Assembly: GCA_024234215.1 (NCBI GenBank)
Contig: JACKOQ010000001.1
Span: forward strand, 124,001 to 188,000
Length of the DNA stretch: 64,000 nt
Direction: 5' to 3'
Origin: Pseudomonadales bacterium
GTDB lineage: Bacteria; Pseudomonadota; Gammaproteobacteria; Pseudomonadales; UBA5862
The notes under the pieces were generated by a model that saw only the letters and a list, made by a program, of their open reading frames with translations, was not told where the DNA came from and searched no databases. Positions within the stretch are counted from its first letter, which is position 1. The number at the start of each line of letters is the position of its first letter. Below are positions 1 through 9,053 of this stretch, one piece after another. The position numbers and the translations under genes were made by a program.

Positions 1-91
1 GCGGCCGGTCACCAAGTTCGAGCGGCGCGGCGAGCGGCTGGGCCACGGCGTGTGGGATCTGCTGTTCGAACGCAGCGACCGCGACGGCTGA
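1..91 (+). CDS. trmB: tRNA (guanine-N7-)-methyltransferase TrmB, C-terminal fragment
   Basis: Only the last 29 codons lie in the window, read from base 2 and ending at the TGA at 89-91. The tail contains TKFERRG and LGHGVWDLLF, the characteristic C-terminal end of TrmB, which makes m7G46 in tRNA from S-adenosylmethionine. In Pseudomonas trmB also sits next to hemW, which supports the call. The gene converges on hemW with a 19-bp gap and no recognisable terminator between them. The catalytic domain lies off the left edge. Confidence 0.85.
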   Translation, partial: RPVTKFERRGERLGHGVWDLLFERSDRDG

Positions 92-110
92 TCTCCGAGA
101 GCCGGACAGC

Positions 111-1277
111 CTACAGAAACAGCTCCAGCAGCGAGTTGAGGTACTGCCGGCCACGCAGGGTGGCGTTGAGGCGCGTGCTCTCCTCTTCAAGCAATCCCTT
201 CTCCCGGGCCTGCAGCAGCGCGTCGTCGATGCTGCTGAGCGGCAACCCGGTGCGCTGCACGAAGCTCTGACTGCTGACGCCACTGTTGAGCCGCAGCCCG
301 TTCATCAGGAACTCAAGCGGCAGATCGGCCTCGTTCAGCACCCGTTTGCCGGCCAGGTAGCTCTTCTGGTGGTCGAGGTAGTGGCGCGGCTGGCGGCTCT
401 TCCGGGTGCGGATCACCTGCTGCGCGCTGCCGAGGGTGATCTTGCCGTGGGCGCCGGCGCCAATGCCGAGGTAGTCGCCGAACTTCCAGTAGTTGAGGTT
501 GTGTTTCGAGTGGCGCTGCGGCTGGCAGTAGGCCGAGATTTCGTACTGCTCGAAACCGGCGGTGGCGAGCAGCCGCTGGCCCTGCTGCTGCATCGGCCAG
601 AGCAGTTCATCATCCGGCAGTGGCGGCGGCCGCTTGTGGAAGGCGGTGTTGGGCTCGATCGTCAACTGATACCAGCTGAGGTGAGTCGGGCGATGGTCGA
701 TGGCGCGGTGCAGGTCGGCCAGCGCGGCTTCGATCGACTGTTGTGGCAATCCGAACATCAGATCGAGGTTGAAGTTGTCGAAGCCGGCCGCGCGGGCCGC
801 CTCGATCGCCCGGTCGGCCGCCTCGGCATCGTGGATGCGGCCCAGGGCGCGCAGTCTGGCGTCGTCGAAGCTCTGGATGCCGAGCGACAGCCGATTGACC
901 CCGGCGGCCCGGTAGCCGCGGAACCGCGCCTGGTCGGCCGCGCCGGGGTTGGCCTCGAGCGTGATCTCGATGTCGCGGGTGAAGGGCAGCAGCGCGCCGA
1001 TCCCCTCCAGCAGCCGGGCGATGGCGTCGGCGCTGAACAGGCTCGGAGTGCCGCCACCGATGAAGAGGCTCTGCAGCGGGCGATCCTGCGCCAGCGGCAG
1101 ATCCTGCAGCAGGTCATCGAGCAGCGCCTCGACATAGTCCGCTTCGGGCAGGCTGCCGTCGGCGGCATGGGAGTTGAAGTCGCAGTAGGGACACTTGCGG
1201 ACACACCAGGGGATGTGTACATAGAGCCCGAGCGGCGGCAGGCGGCCGAAGCGGCGCGGCGCGGTCTCCCGCTTCAT
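111..1277 (-). CDS. hemW: HemW, radical SAM haem chaperone (coproporphyrinogen III oxidase-like)
   Basis: A 388-residue cytoplasmic radical SAM protein. The Fe4S4 motif CxxxCxxC is at residues 25-32 (Cys25, Cys29, Cys32), followed by the SAM-binding stretch FIGGGTPS. It has the HemW form of the signature (C-x3-C-x2-C without the extra HemN cysteine). HemW proteins bind haem and pass it to respiratory enzymes and are not true HemN oxidases. The frame stays open upstream to 1958, but the ATG at 1277 overlaps the rdgB stop by 4 bp (ATGA), which fixes the start. It is the last gene of the nine-gene minus-strand operon. Confidence 0.93.
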   Translation of the reverse strand: MKRETAPRRFGRLPPLGLYVHIPWCVRKCPYCDFNSHAADGSLPEADYVEALLDDLLQDLPLAQDRPLQSLFIGGGTPSLFSADAIARLLEGIGALLPFTRDIEITLEANPGAADQARFRGYRAAGVNRLSLGIQSFDDARLRALGRIHDAEAADRAIEAARAAGFDNFNLDLMFGLPQQSIEAALADLHRAIDHRPTHLSWYQLTIEPNTAFHKRPPPLPDDELLWPMQQQGQRLLATAGFEQYEISAYCQPQRHSKHNLNYWKFGDYLGIGAGAHGKITLGSAQQVIRTRKSRQPRHYLDHQKSYLAGKRVLNEADLPLEFLMNGLRLNSGVSSQSFVQRTGLPLSSIDDALLQAREKGLLEEESTRLNATLRGRQYLNSLLELFL

Positions 1278-1912
1278 GGCTGCAACTGGCGCAGCAGATG
1301 GCGCAGCGCCTGACCGCGGTGGCTCAACTGGTTCTTGCGCGCCGGGGCGAGCTCGGCGGCGCTCGCCTGCTCCGATTCGACCCAGAACAGCGGGTCGTAG
1401 CCGAAGCCGCCGGCACCGCGCGCTGCAGTCAGGATGCGCCCCTCCCAGATGCCGTGGCTGATCAGGGGTGCGGGATCCTCGGCATGGCGCAACAGCACCA
1501 GCAGGCAGTGGTAGCGGGCGGTCCGTTGCGCCTCGGGCACCCCGGCCAGCGCAGCGAGCAGCCTGGCATTGTTGGCTGCATCGCCGGCGCCGGCCCCGGC
1601 ATAGCGTGCCGAGTAGAGTCCAGGGGCGCCACCGAGCGCGTCGACCGCCAGGCCGGAGTCGTCGGCCACCGCCGGCAGGCCGCTGGCGACAGAGGCAGCG
1701 CGCGCCTTCAGCAGGGCATTTTCGACGAAGGTGAGCCCGCTCTCCTCGACCTCGGCGACCGCGAAGGCCGACTGTGGCAGCAGCTCGATCCGCAGACCGG
1801 CGAAGAGATCGGCAAATTCGCGCAGCTTGCCGGCATTGTTGCTGGCCAGCACCATCCGTTGCCGAAAAGTGGCTGAATGATCCATGCGCTGGCCCGAGTC
1901 CTCGTTGATCAT
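1274..1912 (-). CDS. rdgB: RdgB, XTP/dITP diphosphatase (Ham1 family)
   Basis: A 212-residue house-cleaning pyrophosphatase that hydrolyses dITP, XTP and dHAPTP to monophosphates so damaged purines do not enter DNA or RNA. Family motifs visible are [13 protein letters not shown] near the N-terminus, the [14 protein letters not shown] catalytic region with acidic metal ligands, and GFGYDPLF near the C-terminus. The ATG at 1912 overlaps the stop of the upstream DUF4426 gene by 4 bp. An internal ATG at 1885 would give a protein closer to the usual length of about 200 residues, so the first nine residues are uncertain. Confidence 0.93.
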   Translation of the reverse strand: MINEDSGQRMDHSATFRQRMVLASNNAGKLREFADLFAGLRIELLPQSAFAVAEVEESGLTFVENALLKARAASVASGLPAVADDSGLAVDALGGAPGLYSARYAGAGAGDAANNARLLAALAGVPEAQRTARYHCLLVLLRHAEDPAPLISHGIWEGRILTAARGAGGFGYDPLFWVESEQASAAELAPARKNQLSHRGQALRHLLRQLQP

Positions 1913-2349
1913 TCGATGAAGAGCTGCTGGTCGAAGCGCAGCGGATAGCCACGGTCACTGCCGGCCGGGGTCACCTCGAGTTCGAAATGGAACAGCTCTT
2001 CATCATCGAACCGCAGCTCGGCGATCGCGGAGGGCTGATCACTTTCGATGACCGTTCTGAATTGCAGCGGCACGCTCTGCCCCATCAGGTTGCGCGCCTG
2101 GCCCTGCACCTGACTGGTCACCGGCTGGCTGCGACCGTCGGCCTGAAGCTTCAGCACGGTGACATTGACAAGCGCCCGGTTGGGGGCCTGCACGATGCCG
2201 AGCCGGGCAGCGGTCGGTGTGGTCAACAGCCGGCTGGGGCTGACGTTGTAGTGCAGCTCGTAGCCATCGAACCGGACCATCTGCTCGGCCTGGGCCAGCT
2301 GGACACCGAGCAGCATCAATGACAGCAGAAGCAGAATCCGGTGGTGCAT
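1909..2349 (-). CDS. DUF4426 family exported protein
   Basis: A 146-residue protein with a clear signal peptide: a hydrophobic run at residues 4-20 ending in QLAQA, with probable cleavage before [14 protein letters not shown]. It belongs to the DUF4426 family, found between metW and rdgB in pseudomonads and relatives and of unknown function. The mature protein looks like a small all-beta periplasmic domain, including a segment [17 protein letters not shown]. It starts 10 bp after the metW stop and overlaps rdgB by 4 bp, so it is cotranscribed with the methionine genes. Confidence 0.85.
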   Translation of the reverse strand: MHHRILLLLSLMLLGVQLAQAEQMVRFDGYELHYNVSPSRLLTTPTAARLGIVQAPNRALVNVTVLKLQADGRSQPVTSQVQGQARNLMGQSVPLQFRTVIESDQPSAIAELRFDDEELFHFELEVTPAGSDRGYPLRFDQQLFIE

Positions 2350-2359
2350 GGTCGAGCTC

Positions 2360-2950
2360 TCAGCGGGTCAGACGGTAGATGGCGATTTCGGCCAGCAGGT
2401 TGGGCCAGCGTCGCATCAGCGGATTGCTGCGGTAGTGGCGATCGACCACCCGCTGATTGAGGATCTGGAAGTTCTTCTTGCGGCACAGCGCCTCGAAGTC
2501 GGCGATGGTGCAGAAGTGGATGTTGGGGGTGTTGTACCACTCGTGGGGCAGAAAATCGGAGCGTGGCATCCGCCCGCGCAGCCCGATGTCGTGGCGGCAG
2601 CTCCAGTGGCCGAAATTGGGAAAGGTGACGATGCATTCACGGCCGATCTGCAACATCTCGTCGAGGATCAGATCGGGAAAGCGGACCGCCTGCAGCGCCA
2701 GCGACATCACCACGGTGTCGAAGCGTTGGGTGCGGAATTCGGCCAGACCTTGGTCGAGGTCATGCTCGATGACATTGACCCCTTGGGCGATGCAGTGGCT
2801 GATGTCGTGCGGATTGTTCTCGATGCCCCAGCCATGCACCCCCTTTTGCCGGGTCAGCTCGGCCAGCAGGGTGCCATCGCCGCAGCCGAGGTCGAGCACC
2901 CGTGAGCCGGCGGCGATCCACTCCATGATGATGCCAAGATCGGGCCTCAT
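2360..2950 (-). CDS. metW: MetW, methionine biosynthesis methyltransferase-like protein
   Basis: A 196-residue class I SAM-methyltransferase fold with motif [13 protein letters not shown] near residue 18 and the MetW-typical TFPNFGHW segment. In Pseudomonas and other proteobacteria MetW works with MetX in O-acylhomoserine formation and is needed for full MetX activity, although it looks like a methyltransferase. The frame is open to 3175, but the ATG at 2950 overlaps the metX stop at 2947 by 4 bp, which argues for translational coupling at this start. Confidence 0.93.
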   Translation of the reverse strand: MRPDLGIIMEWIAAGSRVLDLGCGDGTLLAELTRQKGVHGWGIENNPHDISHCIAQGVNVIEHDLDQGLAEFRTQRFDTVVMSLALQAVRFPDLILDEMLQIGRECIVTFPNFGHWSCRHDIGLRGRMPRSDFLPHEWYNTPNIHFCTIADFEALCRKKNFQILNQRVVDRHYRSNPLMRRWPNLLAEIAIYRLTR

Positions 2951-4107
2951 GCCGCCGCCACCGGCCAGGATTCGTCGGCAATGCGGTCGAAGTAGGCGCG
3001 CAGCAGCTCCATGTAGCGCGGAATCGGCAGCAGAAAGGCATCGTGCCCCTGCGCCGCCTCGATGTCGGCGTAGCTGACGTTGCGCTCGGCCTCCACCAGT
3101 GCAGTGACGAGCTCCCGCGAGCGGGCCGACGAGAAGCGCCAGTCGGTGGTGAACGACACCACCAGAAAGCTGCACCGTGCCTGGCGGAAGGCCGCCACCA
3201 GGTCATCGCCATGCGCCTTGGCCAGATCGAAGTAGTCGAGCGCGCGGGTCATGTGCAGGTAGGTGTTGGCATCGAACCGCTCGGAGAAGATCTCGCCTTG
3301 GTAGTTCAGGTAGCTCTCGATCTGGAACTGGGTGCCGAAGTCATAGCGCAGCGTGTCGCTGTGCAGCTCGCGGCCGAATTTCTGTCCCATCGCATCGTCG
3401 GAGAGATAGGTGATGTGGCCGACCATCCGCGCCAGCCGCAGCCCCTGCTTCGGGTAGGTGCCATGTTCCAGATAGCGGCCGCCATGGAAGTCGGGATCCT
3501 TCATGATCGCCTGGCGCGCCACCTCGTTGAAGGCGATGTTCTGCGCCGTCAGTTTGGGGGCGGCCGCGATCACCACCGCGTGGCGCAGCCGCTGCGGCAG
3601 ATCGACCGACCACTGCAACGCCTGCATTCCACCCAGACTGCCGCCCACCACCGCCGCGAAGCGATCGATACCGAGGTGGTCGGCCAGGCAGGCCTGGCTG
3701 CGCACCCAGTCGGCGGTGGTCACCATCGGAAAATCGGGTCCATAGCTGCGACCGGTGGCGGGATTGAGGCTGCTGGGCCCGGTGCTGCCATCGCACCCAC
3801 CGAGGTTGTTCAGCGCCAGCACGAAGAAGCGGTTGGTGTCGATTGGCTTGCCGGGGCCGATGCAGACATCCCACCAGCCAGGTTTACGTTCCTCCATGCC
3901 GTGGTAGCCGGCTGCATGGTGGTTACCGCTCAGGGCATGGCAGATCAGCACGGCATTGTCGCGCTGGGCATTGAGGGTGCCGTAGGTTTCGTAGACCAGC
4001 TCGAAGCCCGGCAGGCTGCGGCCACAATCGAGCGGCAGCGGCAGATCGAACCGCTGCCGTTGAGGGGTGACGATGCCGACCGAGTCGGGAGGGATGGAGT
4101 CCGGCAT
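2947..4107 (-). CDS. metX: Homoserine O-acyltransferase MetX
   Basis: A 386-residue alpha/beta hydrolase that transfers an acyl group from CoA to the homoserine hydroxyl, the committed step of methionine synthesis. The nucleophile elbow is GGSLGGMQ (Ser in GxSxGG), and the C-terminal catalytic His lies in the segment [13 protein letters not shown]. It closely matches the Pseudomonas MetX. Pseudomonas-type MetX enzymes can use succinyl-CoA, so acetyl versus succinyl specificity cannot be settled by eye. ATG 4107 is chosen because the protein then begins [11 protein letters not shown] like its homologues; the open frame runs 29 codons further. Confidence 0.94.
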   Translation of the reverse strand: MPDSIPPDSVGIVTPQRQRFDLPLPLDCGRSLPGFELVYETYGTLNAQRDNAVLICHALSGNHHAAGYHGMEERKPGWWDVCIGPGKPIDTNRFFVLALNNLGGCDGSTGPSSLNPATGRSYGPDFPMVTTADWVRSQACLADHLGIDRFAAVVGGSLGGMQALQWSVDLPQRLRHAVVIAAAPKLTAQNIAFNEVARQAIMKDPDFHGGRYLEHGTYPKQGLRLARMVGHITYLSDDAMGQKFGRELHSDTLRYDFGTQFQIESYLNYQGEIFSERFDANTYLHMTRALDYFDLAKAHGDDLVAAFRQARCSFLVVSFTTDWRFSSARSRELVTALVEAERNVSYADIEAAQGHDAFLLPIPRYMELLRAYFDRIADESWPVAAA

Positions 4108-4200
4108 GGAGACTACCGCGCAGCGCAAAGCGCGCAGTCTAGGGTCTGGCCCGGCCATCGGCAATGCGGCGCCGTGCCTGAAAAGTGCTGGCAAAACATG

Positions 4201-4494
4201 CTACTGAACCTTGATTTCGGCTTCGGCCGGCAGTTGTTGGGGCCGCTCGATGGCCAGTTGCTTGCTGCGCGAGCGGTCGCCGCGCAGCAGCGCCACCCGC
4301 GACTTCGGCACGGCGAAGCAGCTGGCCAGCAGCCGCAGCAGTTCGGCGTTGGCGGCGCCATCGACCGGCGCCGCGGCGATGCCGACCCTGAGCGCGCCCT
4401 CGACCGGTCCGATGATCCGCGAATGGCCGGCACGCGGGGTGAGCCGCACCGAAAGCAGCAGACGATCGCCTTCCCAGCGATAGTGCGCACTCAC
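4201..4494 (-). CDS. DUF167 / YggU family protein
   Basis: A 97-residue protein of the YggU (DUF167) family, a small alpha/beta fold of unknown function. Family features are LTPRAGHSRI near the N-terminus and the central PVDGAANAELLRLLA segment. The start is a GTG at 4494 that overlaps the stop of yggT (4491-4493) as GTGA; no nearby in-frame ATG fits. The yggT-yggU pair is a common arrangement in gammaproteobacteria. It lies 93 bp upstream of metX in the same operon. Confidence 0.85.
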   Translation of the reverse strand: MSAHYRWEGDRLLLSVRLTPRAGHSRIIGPVEGALRVGIAAAPVDGAANAELLRLLASCFAVPKSRVALLRGDRSRSKQLAIERPQQLPAEAEIKVQ

Positions 4495-5081
4495 AGACCG
4501 AGCACCAGCCCGCGCGGCATCGCCAGCAGGGTGACCAGTGAGTCGACCACCAGCATCTCGAGCAGATTGATGCCGATGAAGACGAAGATCGGCGACAGGT
4601 CGAGGCCGCCGATCGGCGGGATGATGCGACGCACCGGCGCCATCACCGGTTCGGTCAGCTGCAGCAGCAGGTCGGCCAGCGGGTGGTGCGACATCGGTGC
4701 CACCCAGCTGAGGATGATGGTCAGCAGCAGCGCAACGAAGAAGATCTTGATCGTGAGCCCGACCAGACCGACCAGCGACCAGAGCAGGATCAGCAGCGGG
4801 TTCGGCAGCGGCGCACCGGCCAGACTCAGGATCAGCGCGATGGCCACGCCCTGCACCAGCAGCGCCAGCACCAGCGCCGCCAGATCGACACCACCGAAGC
4901 CGGGGATGAGCCGCCGCAGTGGCCGCAGCAGCGGGTCGGTGACCTTGACCACGAACTGCGACACCGGATTGTAGAAATCGGCCCGCACCAGTTGCAGAAA
5001 GAAGCGCAGCAGCACGGCCAGCAGGTAGAGGCTGACCAGGGTTTGCACCAGATAGATGCCGGCGTGAGAGAGTTGACCCAT
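4491..5081 (-). CDS. YggT family integral membrane protein
   Basis: A 196-residue inner-membrane protein built of two tandem YggT repeats. Each has a hydrophobic helix followed by a motif with conserved prolines (TDPLLRPLRRLIPGFGGVDL near residues 47-66, and TEPVMAPVRRIIPPIGGLDL near 139-158). YggT proteins are linked to osmotic shock tolerance and, in plants and cyanobacteria, to membrane-complex assembly. The duplicated motif is typical of the gammaproteobacterial form. It lies downstream of proC with a 41-bp gap and is coupled to the DUF167 gene. Confidence 0.88.
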   Translation of the reverse strand: MGQLSHAGIYLVQTLVSLYLLAVLLRFFLQLVRADFYNPVSQFVVKVTDPLLRPLRRLIPGFGGVDLAALVLALLVQGVAIALILSLAGAPLPNPLLILLWSLVGLVGLTIKIFFVALLLTIILSWVAPMSHHPLADLLLQLTEPVMAPVRRIIPPIGGLDLSPIFVFIGINLLEMLVVDSLVTLLAMPRGLVLGL

Positions 5082-5122
5082 TCTGGACTCCTGAAATTTG
5101 TGCGACGGGCGGCCGGGGTGAT

Positions 5123-5962
5123 TCAGCGGGTTGCCGGTTCGCCCAGCTCGGTGGCCAGTTCGGCCGAACGTTGCGCGGCAGCCAGCGCCGCCTGCCGCAC
5201 CAGCGCGGTGAAGCCGCCAGCCTCGAACACCTGGATCGCCCGTTCGGTGGTGCCGCCCGGCGAGGTGACCCGCCGGCGCAGCTCGGCTGCCGAGATCGGC
5301 TCGGCCAGCGCCATCCGCGCGGCACCGAGGGCCGTCTGCAACGTCAGTTGGCGGGCGGTCTCGGCCGGCAGACCCAGCTCGACCGCTGCCATCTGCAGCG
5401 CCTCGATCAGCAGAAAGAAGTAGGCCGGACCGCTGCCCGAAATCGCCGTCACGGCATCGAGCAGGGACTCATCCTCCAGCCAGAGCGCCGTGCCCACCGC
5501 TTCGAGCAGGCCGAGGCTGAGCTCGCGCTGTGCCGCGCTCACCTGGCGGTTGCCGCACAGTGCCGCCGCGCCGCTTCGTACCAGCGCTGGCGTGTTGGGC
5601 ATGCAGCGCACCAGCGGCAGCTGCGGGCCGAGCCAGCTGGCCAGGCTCTCCAGGCCGATGCCGGCGGCGATCGACAGCAGCAGCGGCCGGTGGCCGAGCG
5701 CCGGGGCCAGCTCCAGCGCGACCGCCTTGAGCACCTGCGGCTTCACCGCCAGCAGCACCACCTCGGCCGTCGCCACCGCCGCGACATTGTCGGCGCTCAC
5801 CTCGATGCCGAAGCGGTTGGCCACGGCGTCGAGCTGTTGCGGACTGGGGTCGGTCGCGATGATCTGGCTGGCGGGGTAGCCCTGTTCCAGCAATCCGCCG
5901 ATCAGGCTGGAGGACATGTTGCCGGCGCCGATGAAGGCGAGGCGGGCGGTGGCAGGGTGCAT
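5123..5962 (-). CDS. proC: Pyrroline-5-carboxylate reductase ProC
   Basis: A 279-residue NAD(P)H-dependent reductase for the last step of proline synthesis. The Rossmann motif FIGAGNMSSSLIGGL is near residues 9-23, and the C-terminal dimerisation and active-site region contains ISGSGPAYFF and RRRVTSPGGTTE, both ProC signatures. ATG 5962 is chosen because the protein then starts just before the dinucleotide-binding fold; the frame stays open for 19 more codons into the gap after yggS. The yggS-proC-yggT order is conserved widely in gammaproteobacteria. Confidence 0.95.
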   Translation of the reverse strand: MHPATARLAFIGAGNMSSSLIGGLLEQGYPASQIIATDPSPQQLDAVANRFGIEVSADNVAAVATAEVVLLAVKPQVLKAVALELAPALGHRPLLLSIAAGIGLESLASWLGPQLPLVRCMPNTPALVRSGAAALCGNRQVSAAQRELSLGLLEAVGTALWLEDESLLDAVTAISGSGPAYFFLLIEALQMAAVELGLPAETARQLTLQTALGAARMALAEPISAAELRRRVTSPGGTTERAIQVFEAGGFTALVRQAALAAAQRSAELATELGEPATR

Positions 5963-5972
5963 GGGCGATCTG

Positions 5973-6680
5973 TTATCCGTACTGGGTCTGTGCAGTGAAT
6001 GGGGTGGGTCGTTGGCCAAAGAGCGCGCTGCCGATGCGGATCAAGGTCGCGCCGGCTGCGATGGCCGCCTCGAAATCGTCGCTCATGCCCATCGACAGTG
6101 TGTCGAGCCGATGGCCGGCGCCATTGAGCCGATCGAGCAGGTCAGCCAGCCGCACGAACGGGTGGGGCGAGCACGCCTGTTGCGGCAGCGGCAGCGTCAT
6201 CAGCCCGCGCAGCCGCAACCTCGGCAGTTGGGCGATCTGCCCGGCCAGCCGCGGCAGATCGTCGGGCGCGACGCCGGCCCGCCCGGTCCGCTGTTCGAAG
6301 CCGACCTGAATCAGCACGTTGAGCGGAGGCAGTTCGGCGGGTCGCTGGGCATCGAGCCGTTGCGCCAGCTGCAGCCGATCAAGGCTGTGCAGCCAGTCGA
6401 AGTGGCTGGCCACCGCGCGGCTCTTGTTGGCCTGCAGCGAGCCGATGAAATGCCAGCAAAGGTCGAGGTCAGCCAGTTCGGCCTGCTTGGGCAGCGCCTC
6501 TTGCAGGTAGCTCTCGCCGACATGGCGCACGCCGGCCTGATGGGCGGCGCGAATCTGCGCGGCCGGTTGTCCCTTGCTGACTGCCAACAGCGTCACACTG
6601 CCGGGCCTGCGTCCGTGATGCTGTTCGGCATCATGGATTCGCCGCGTCAGCGCCGCCAGGTTTTCCGCTATGCTTATCAT
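5973..6680 (-). CDS. YggS / PLPBP family pyridoxal phosphate homeostasis protein
   Basis: A 235-residue TIM-barrel protein of the alanine-racemase fold without racemase activity that carries pyridoxal 5'-phosphate. The PLP-binding lysine is Lys36 in LLAVSKGQP, the same number as in E. coli YggS. Other family motifs are WHFIGSLQANK and LSMGMSDDFEAAI. It is the first gene of the minus-strand operon and is transcribed away from pilT across a 118-bp divergent promoter region. Confidence 0.94.
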   Translation of the reverse strand: MISIAENLAALTRRIHDAEQHHGRRPGSVTLLAVSKGQPAAQIRAAHQAGVRHVGESYLQEALPKQAELADLDLCWHFIGSLQANKSRAVASHFDWLHSLDRLQLAQRLDAQRPAELPPLNVLIQVGFEQRTGRAGVAPDDLPRLAGQIAQLPRLRLRGLMTLPLPQQACSPHPFVRLADLLDRLNGAGHRLDTLSMGMSDDFEAAIAAGATLIRIGSALFGQRPTPFTAQTQYG

Positions 6681-6798
6681 CGAATGGGCAGGCCAGAGCC
6701 AGTGTTTGTGTCCAATTGTAACTGCTTTGGCCCCTGCTGTAATTTCGCCCGGAATTGTCCGGCATCATCTTCGGTTCTGATGAGGAGCAACGCAGCCA
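6681..6798. promoter_or_regulatory. Divergent promoter region between yggS and pilT
   Basis: This 118-bp gap must hold promoters for the yggS operon (minus) and pilT-pilU (plus). A GAGGAG ribosome-binding site lies at 6782-6787 before pilT. A short inverted repeat, CCGGA-attg-TCCGG, lies at 6749-6762. I see no convincing consensus -35/-10 pair. Confidence 0.4.
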
Positions 6799-7839
6799 AT
6801 GGCCATGGACATCACCGAAATGCTGGCCTTCTGCGTCAAGCAGAAGGCGTCGGATCTGCACCTGTCGGCGGGCCTGCCACCGATCATCCGGGTCGATGGC
6901 GATGTGCGTCGCATCAACCTGCCGCCGCTGGAGCACAAGGAGGTGCACGAGCTGATCTACGAGATCATGAACGACAAGCAGCGGCGCGACTTCGAGGAGT
7001 TTCTCGAAACCGACTTCTCGTTCGAGGTGCCGGGACTGGCGCGGTTCCGGGTCAACGCCTTCAACCAGAACCGCGGTGCCGGCGCGGTGTTCCGGACCAT
7101 TCCCTCCAAGGTGCTGACGATGGAGGAGCTGGGCCACGGCCAGGTGTTTCGCGAGGTCTCGATGGTGGAGCGCGGCCTGATTCTGGTCACCGGCCCGACC
7201 GGCTCCGGCAAGAGCACCACGCTGGCGGCGATGGTCGACTACATCAACGAGAACCGCTATTCACACATCCTCACCATCGAGGATCCGATCGAATTCGTCC
7301 ACGAGAGCAAGAAGTGTCTGGTCAACCAGCGCGAGGTGCACCGCGACACGCTCGGCTTCAGCGAGGCGCTGCGCTCGGCGCTGCGTGAAGACCCCGACGT
7401 CATCCTGGTGGGAGAGTTGCGCGACCTGGAGACCATCCGGCTGGCGCTGACGGCGGCCGAGACCGGCCATGTGGTCTTCGGCACGCTGCACACCAACTCG
7501 GCGGCCAAGACCATCGACCGGATCGTCGACGTCTTTCCGGGTGAAGAGAAGGCGATGGTCCGTTCCATGCTTTCGGAATCGTTGCAGGCGGTGATCTCGC
7601 AGACCCTGCTGAAGCGGGTCGGCGGTGGCCGGGTCGCGGCGCACGAGATCATGCTCGCGACGCCAGCGATCCGCAACCTGATCCGTGAGGACAAGATTGC
7701 GCAGATGTACTCGGCGATCCAGACCGGTGGCGGCATGGGCATGCAGACGATGGATCAGTCGCTGCGCAACCTGCTGCAGAAGGGGTTGATCACCCGGCAG
7801 GCGGCCCGTGAGAAGGCGAAGCAGCCTGACGCCTTCTGA
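6799..7839 (+). CDS. pilT: PilT, type IV pilus retraction ATPase
   Basis: A 346-residue hexameric secretion ATPase of the GspE/PilT family that depolymerises type IV pili for twitching motility. The Walker A motif GPTGSGKST is at residues 132-140. Walker B and the Asp/His boxes follow (ILVGELRDLETIRLALTAAE, then TGHVVFGTLHTNSA). The C-terminal AIRNLIRE is the PilT-specific AIRNLIRE motif needed for retraction. An ATG at 6805 is an alternative start. It is followed after 48 bp by pilU; yggS diverges upstream as in Pseudomonas. Confidence 0.97.
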   Translation: MAMDITEMLAFCVKQKASDLHLSAGLPPIIRVDGDVRRINLPPLEHKEVHELIYEIMNDKQRRDFEEFLETDFSFEVPGLARFRVNAFNQNRGAGAVFRTIPSKVLTMEELGHGQVFREVSMVERGLILVTGPTGSGKSTTLAAMVDYINENRYSHILTIEDPIEFVHESKKCLVNQREVHRDTLGFSEALRSALREDPDVILVGELRDLETIRLALTAAETGHVVFGTLHTNSAAKTIDRIVDVFPGEEKAMVRSMLSESLQAVISQTLLKRVGGGRVAAHEIMLATPAIRNLIREDKIAQMYSAIQTGGGMGMQTMDQSLRNLLQKGLITRQAAREKAKQPDAF

Positions 7840-7887
7840 CCCGCCGAACCCGTGCGGACAGCACAGCATTGAGGTGAGAACAAAGCC

Positions 7888-9030
7888 ATGTCGATCAATT
7901 TCGAGGATTTCTTGCGGATGATGGTGGAGCAGGGCGCATCCGACCTCTTCATCACCGCCGGCATTCCGCCCAGCATGAAGGTGAATGGCCGGGTGGTGCC
8001 GATCGGCCGCACGCCGCTGGGACCGGAGCAGAGCCGCGAGCTGGTGTTTGGCGTGATGAACGACCAGCAGCGGCTCGACTTCATCCGCAACCATGAGTGC
8101 AACTTTGCCATCTCGGCCCGGGGTCTGGCCCGGTTTCGGGTCAGCGCCTTCCATCAGCGCAACCTGGCCGGCATGGTGCTGCGGCGCATCGAGACCCGGA
8201 TTCCCGAAATCGGTGAACTGGGATTGCCCGATATCCTGAAGGATCTGTCGATGACCAAGCGGGGGCTGGTGGTCTTCGTCGGCGCCACCGGCACTGGCAA
8301 GTCGACCTCGCTGGCCTCGATGATCGGCTATCGCAACCAGAACAGCCATGGCCACATCATCTCGATCGAGGATCCGATCGAATTCCTGCACCAGCACCGC
8401 AACTGCATCGTCACCCAGCGCGAGGTCGGCATCGACACCGACTCCTTCGAGGTGGCGCTGAAGAACACGCTGCGGCAGGCACCCGATGTGATCATGATCG
8501 GCGAGGTGCGCAGCCGCGAGGTGATGGGCCACGCCATCGCCTTTGCCGAAACCGGCCACCTCTGCCTCTGTACGCTGCACGCCAACAACGCCAACCAGGC
8601 GCTGGAGCGGATCATCCACTTCTTTCCGGCCGACCGGCACAACCAGATCTGGATGGACCTGTCGCTCAACCTGAAGGCGATCGTGGCGCAGCAGTTGATC
8701 CCGACTGCCGATGGCAACGGCCGCCGCGCGGCCATCGAGGTGATGCTCAACACGCCGCTGGTTTCCGACCTGATCCGCAAGGGTGAGGTGCACAACATCA
8801 AGCCCCTGATGACCCGCTCCCGTGAACTGGGCATGCAGACCTTCGATCAGGCGCTCTATGACCTGTTCAGCAGTGGCATCATCACCTTTGAAAATGCCAT
8901 TGCCCATGCCGATTCGCCCAACGACCTGCGGCTGATGATCAAGCTGGGCAAGTCGGGCGTCAGCCAGGAGATCGGCAAGAGTGCGGCCAACCTGACGCTG
9001 GCCGATGACTATGAGCCGCCGCGGCGCTGA
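7888..9030 (+). CDS. pilU: PilU, PilT-dependent twitching motility ATPase
   Basis: A 380-residue paralogue of PilT. Walker A is GATGTGKST at residues 132-140, and the Walker B region is VIMIGEVRSREVMGHAIAF. The C-terminal part has LVSDLIRKGEVHNIKPLMTRS in place of the PilT AIRNLIRE motif, which identifies PilU. PilU boosts retraction under load and works only alongside PilT. The gene ends 23 bp before the convergent oxyR. Confidence 0.96.
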   Translation: MSINFEDFLRMMVEQGASDLFITAGIPPSMKVNGRVVPIGRTPLGPEQSRELVFGVMNDQQRLDFIRNHECNFAISARGLARFRVSAFHQRNLAGMVLRRIETRIPEIGELGLPDILKDLSMTKRGLVVFVGATGTGKSTSLASMIGYRNQNSHGHIISIEDPIEFLHQHRNCIVTQREVGIDTDSFEVALKNTLRQAPDVIMIGEVRSREVMGHAIAFAETGHLCLCTLHANNANQALERIIHFFPADRHNQIWMDLSLNLKAIVAQQLIPTADGNGRRAAIEVMLNTPLVSDLIRKGEVHNIKPLMTRSRELGMQTFDQALYDLFSSGIITFENAIAHADSPNDLRLMIKLGKSGVSQEIGKSAANLTLADDYEPPRR

Positions 9031-9053
9031 AGGGCGCGCGAAGAGCGGGCTGA

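Noticed and set aside
111..1958. HemW fused to an N-terminal extension
   Set aside because: The upstream part is rdgB sequence read in another frame. HemW begins at the ATG at 1277, which overlaps the rdgB stop by 4 bp.
3043..4974. Plus-strand ORF of 643 codons across metX and yggT
   Set aside because: Antisense to metX, DUF167 and yggT, all supported by motifs and overlaps; no protein features.
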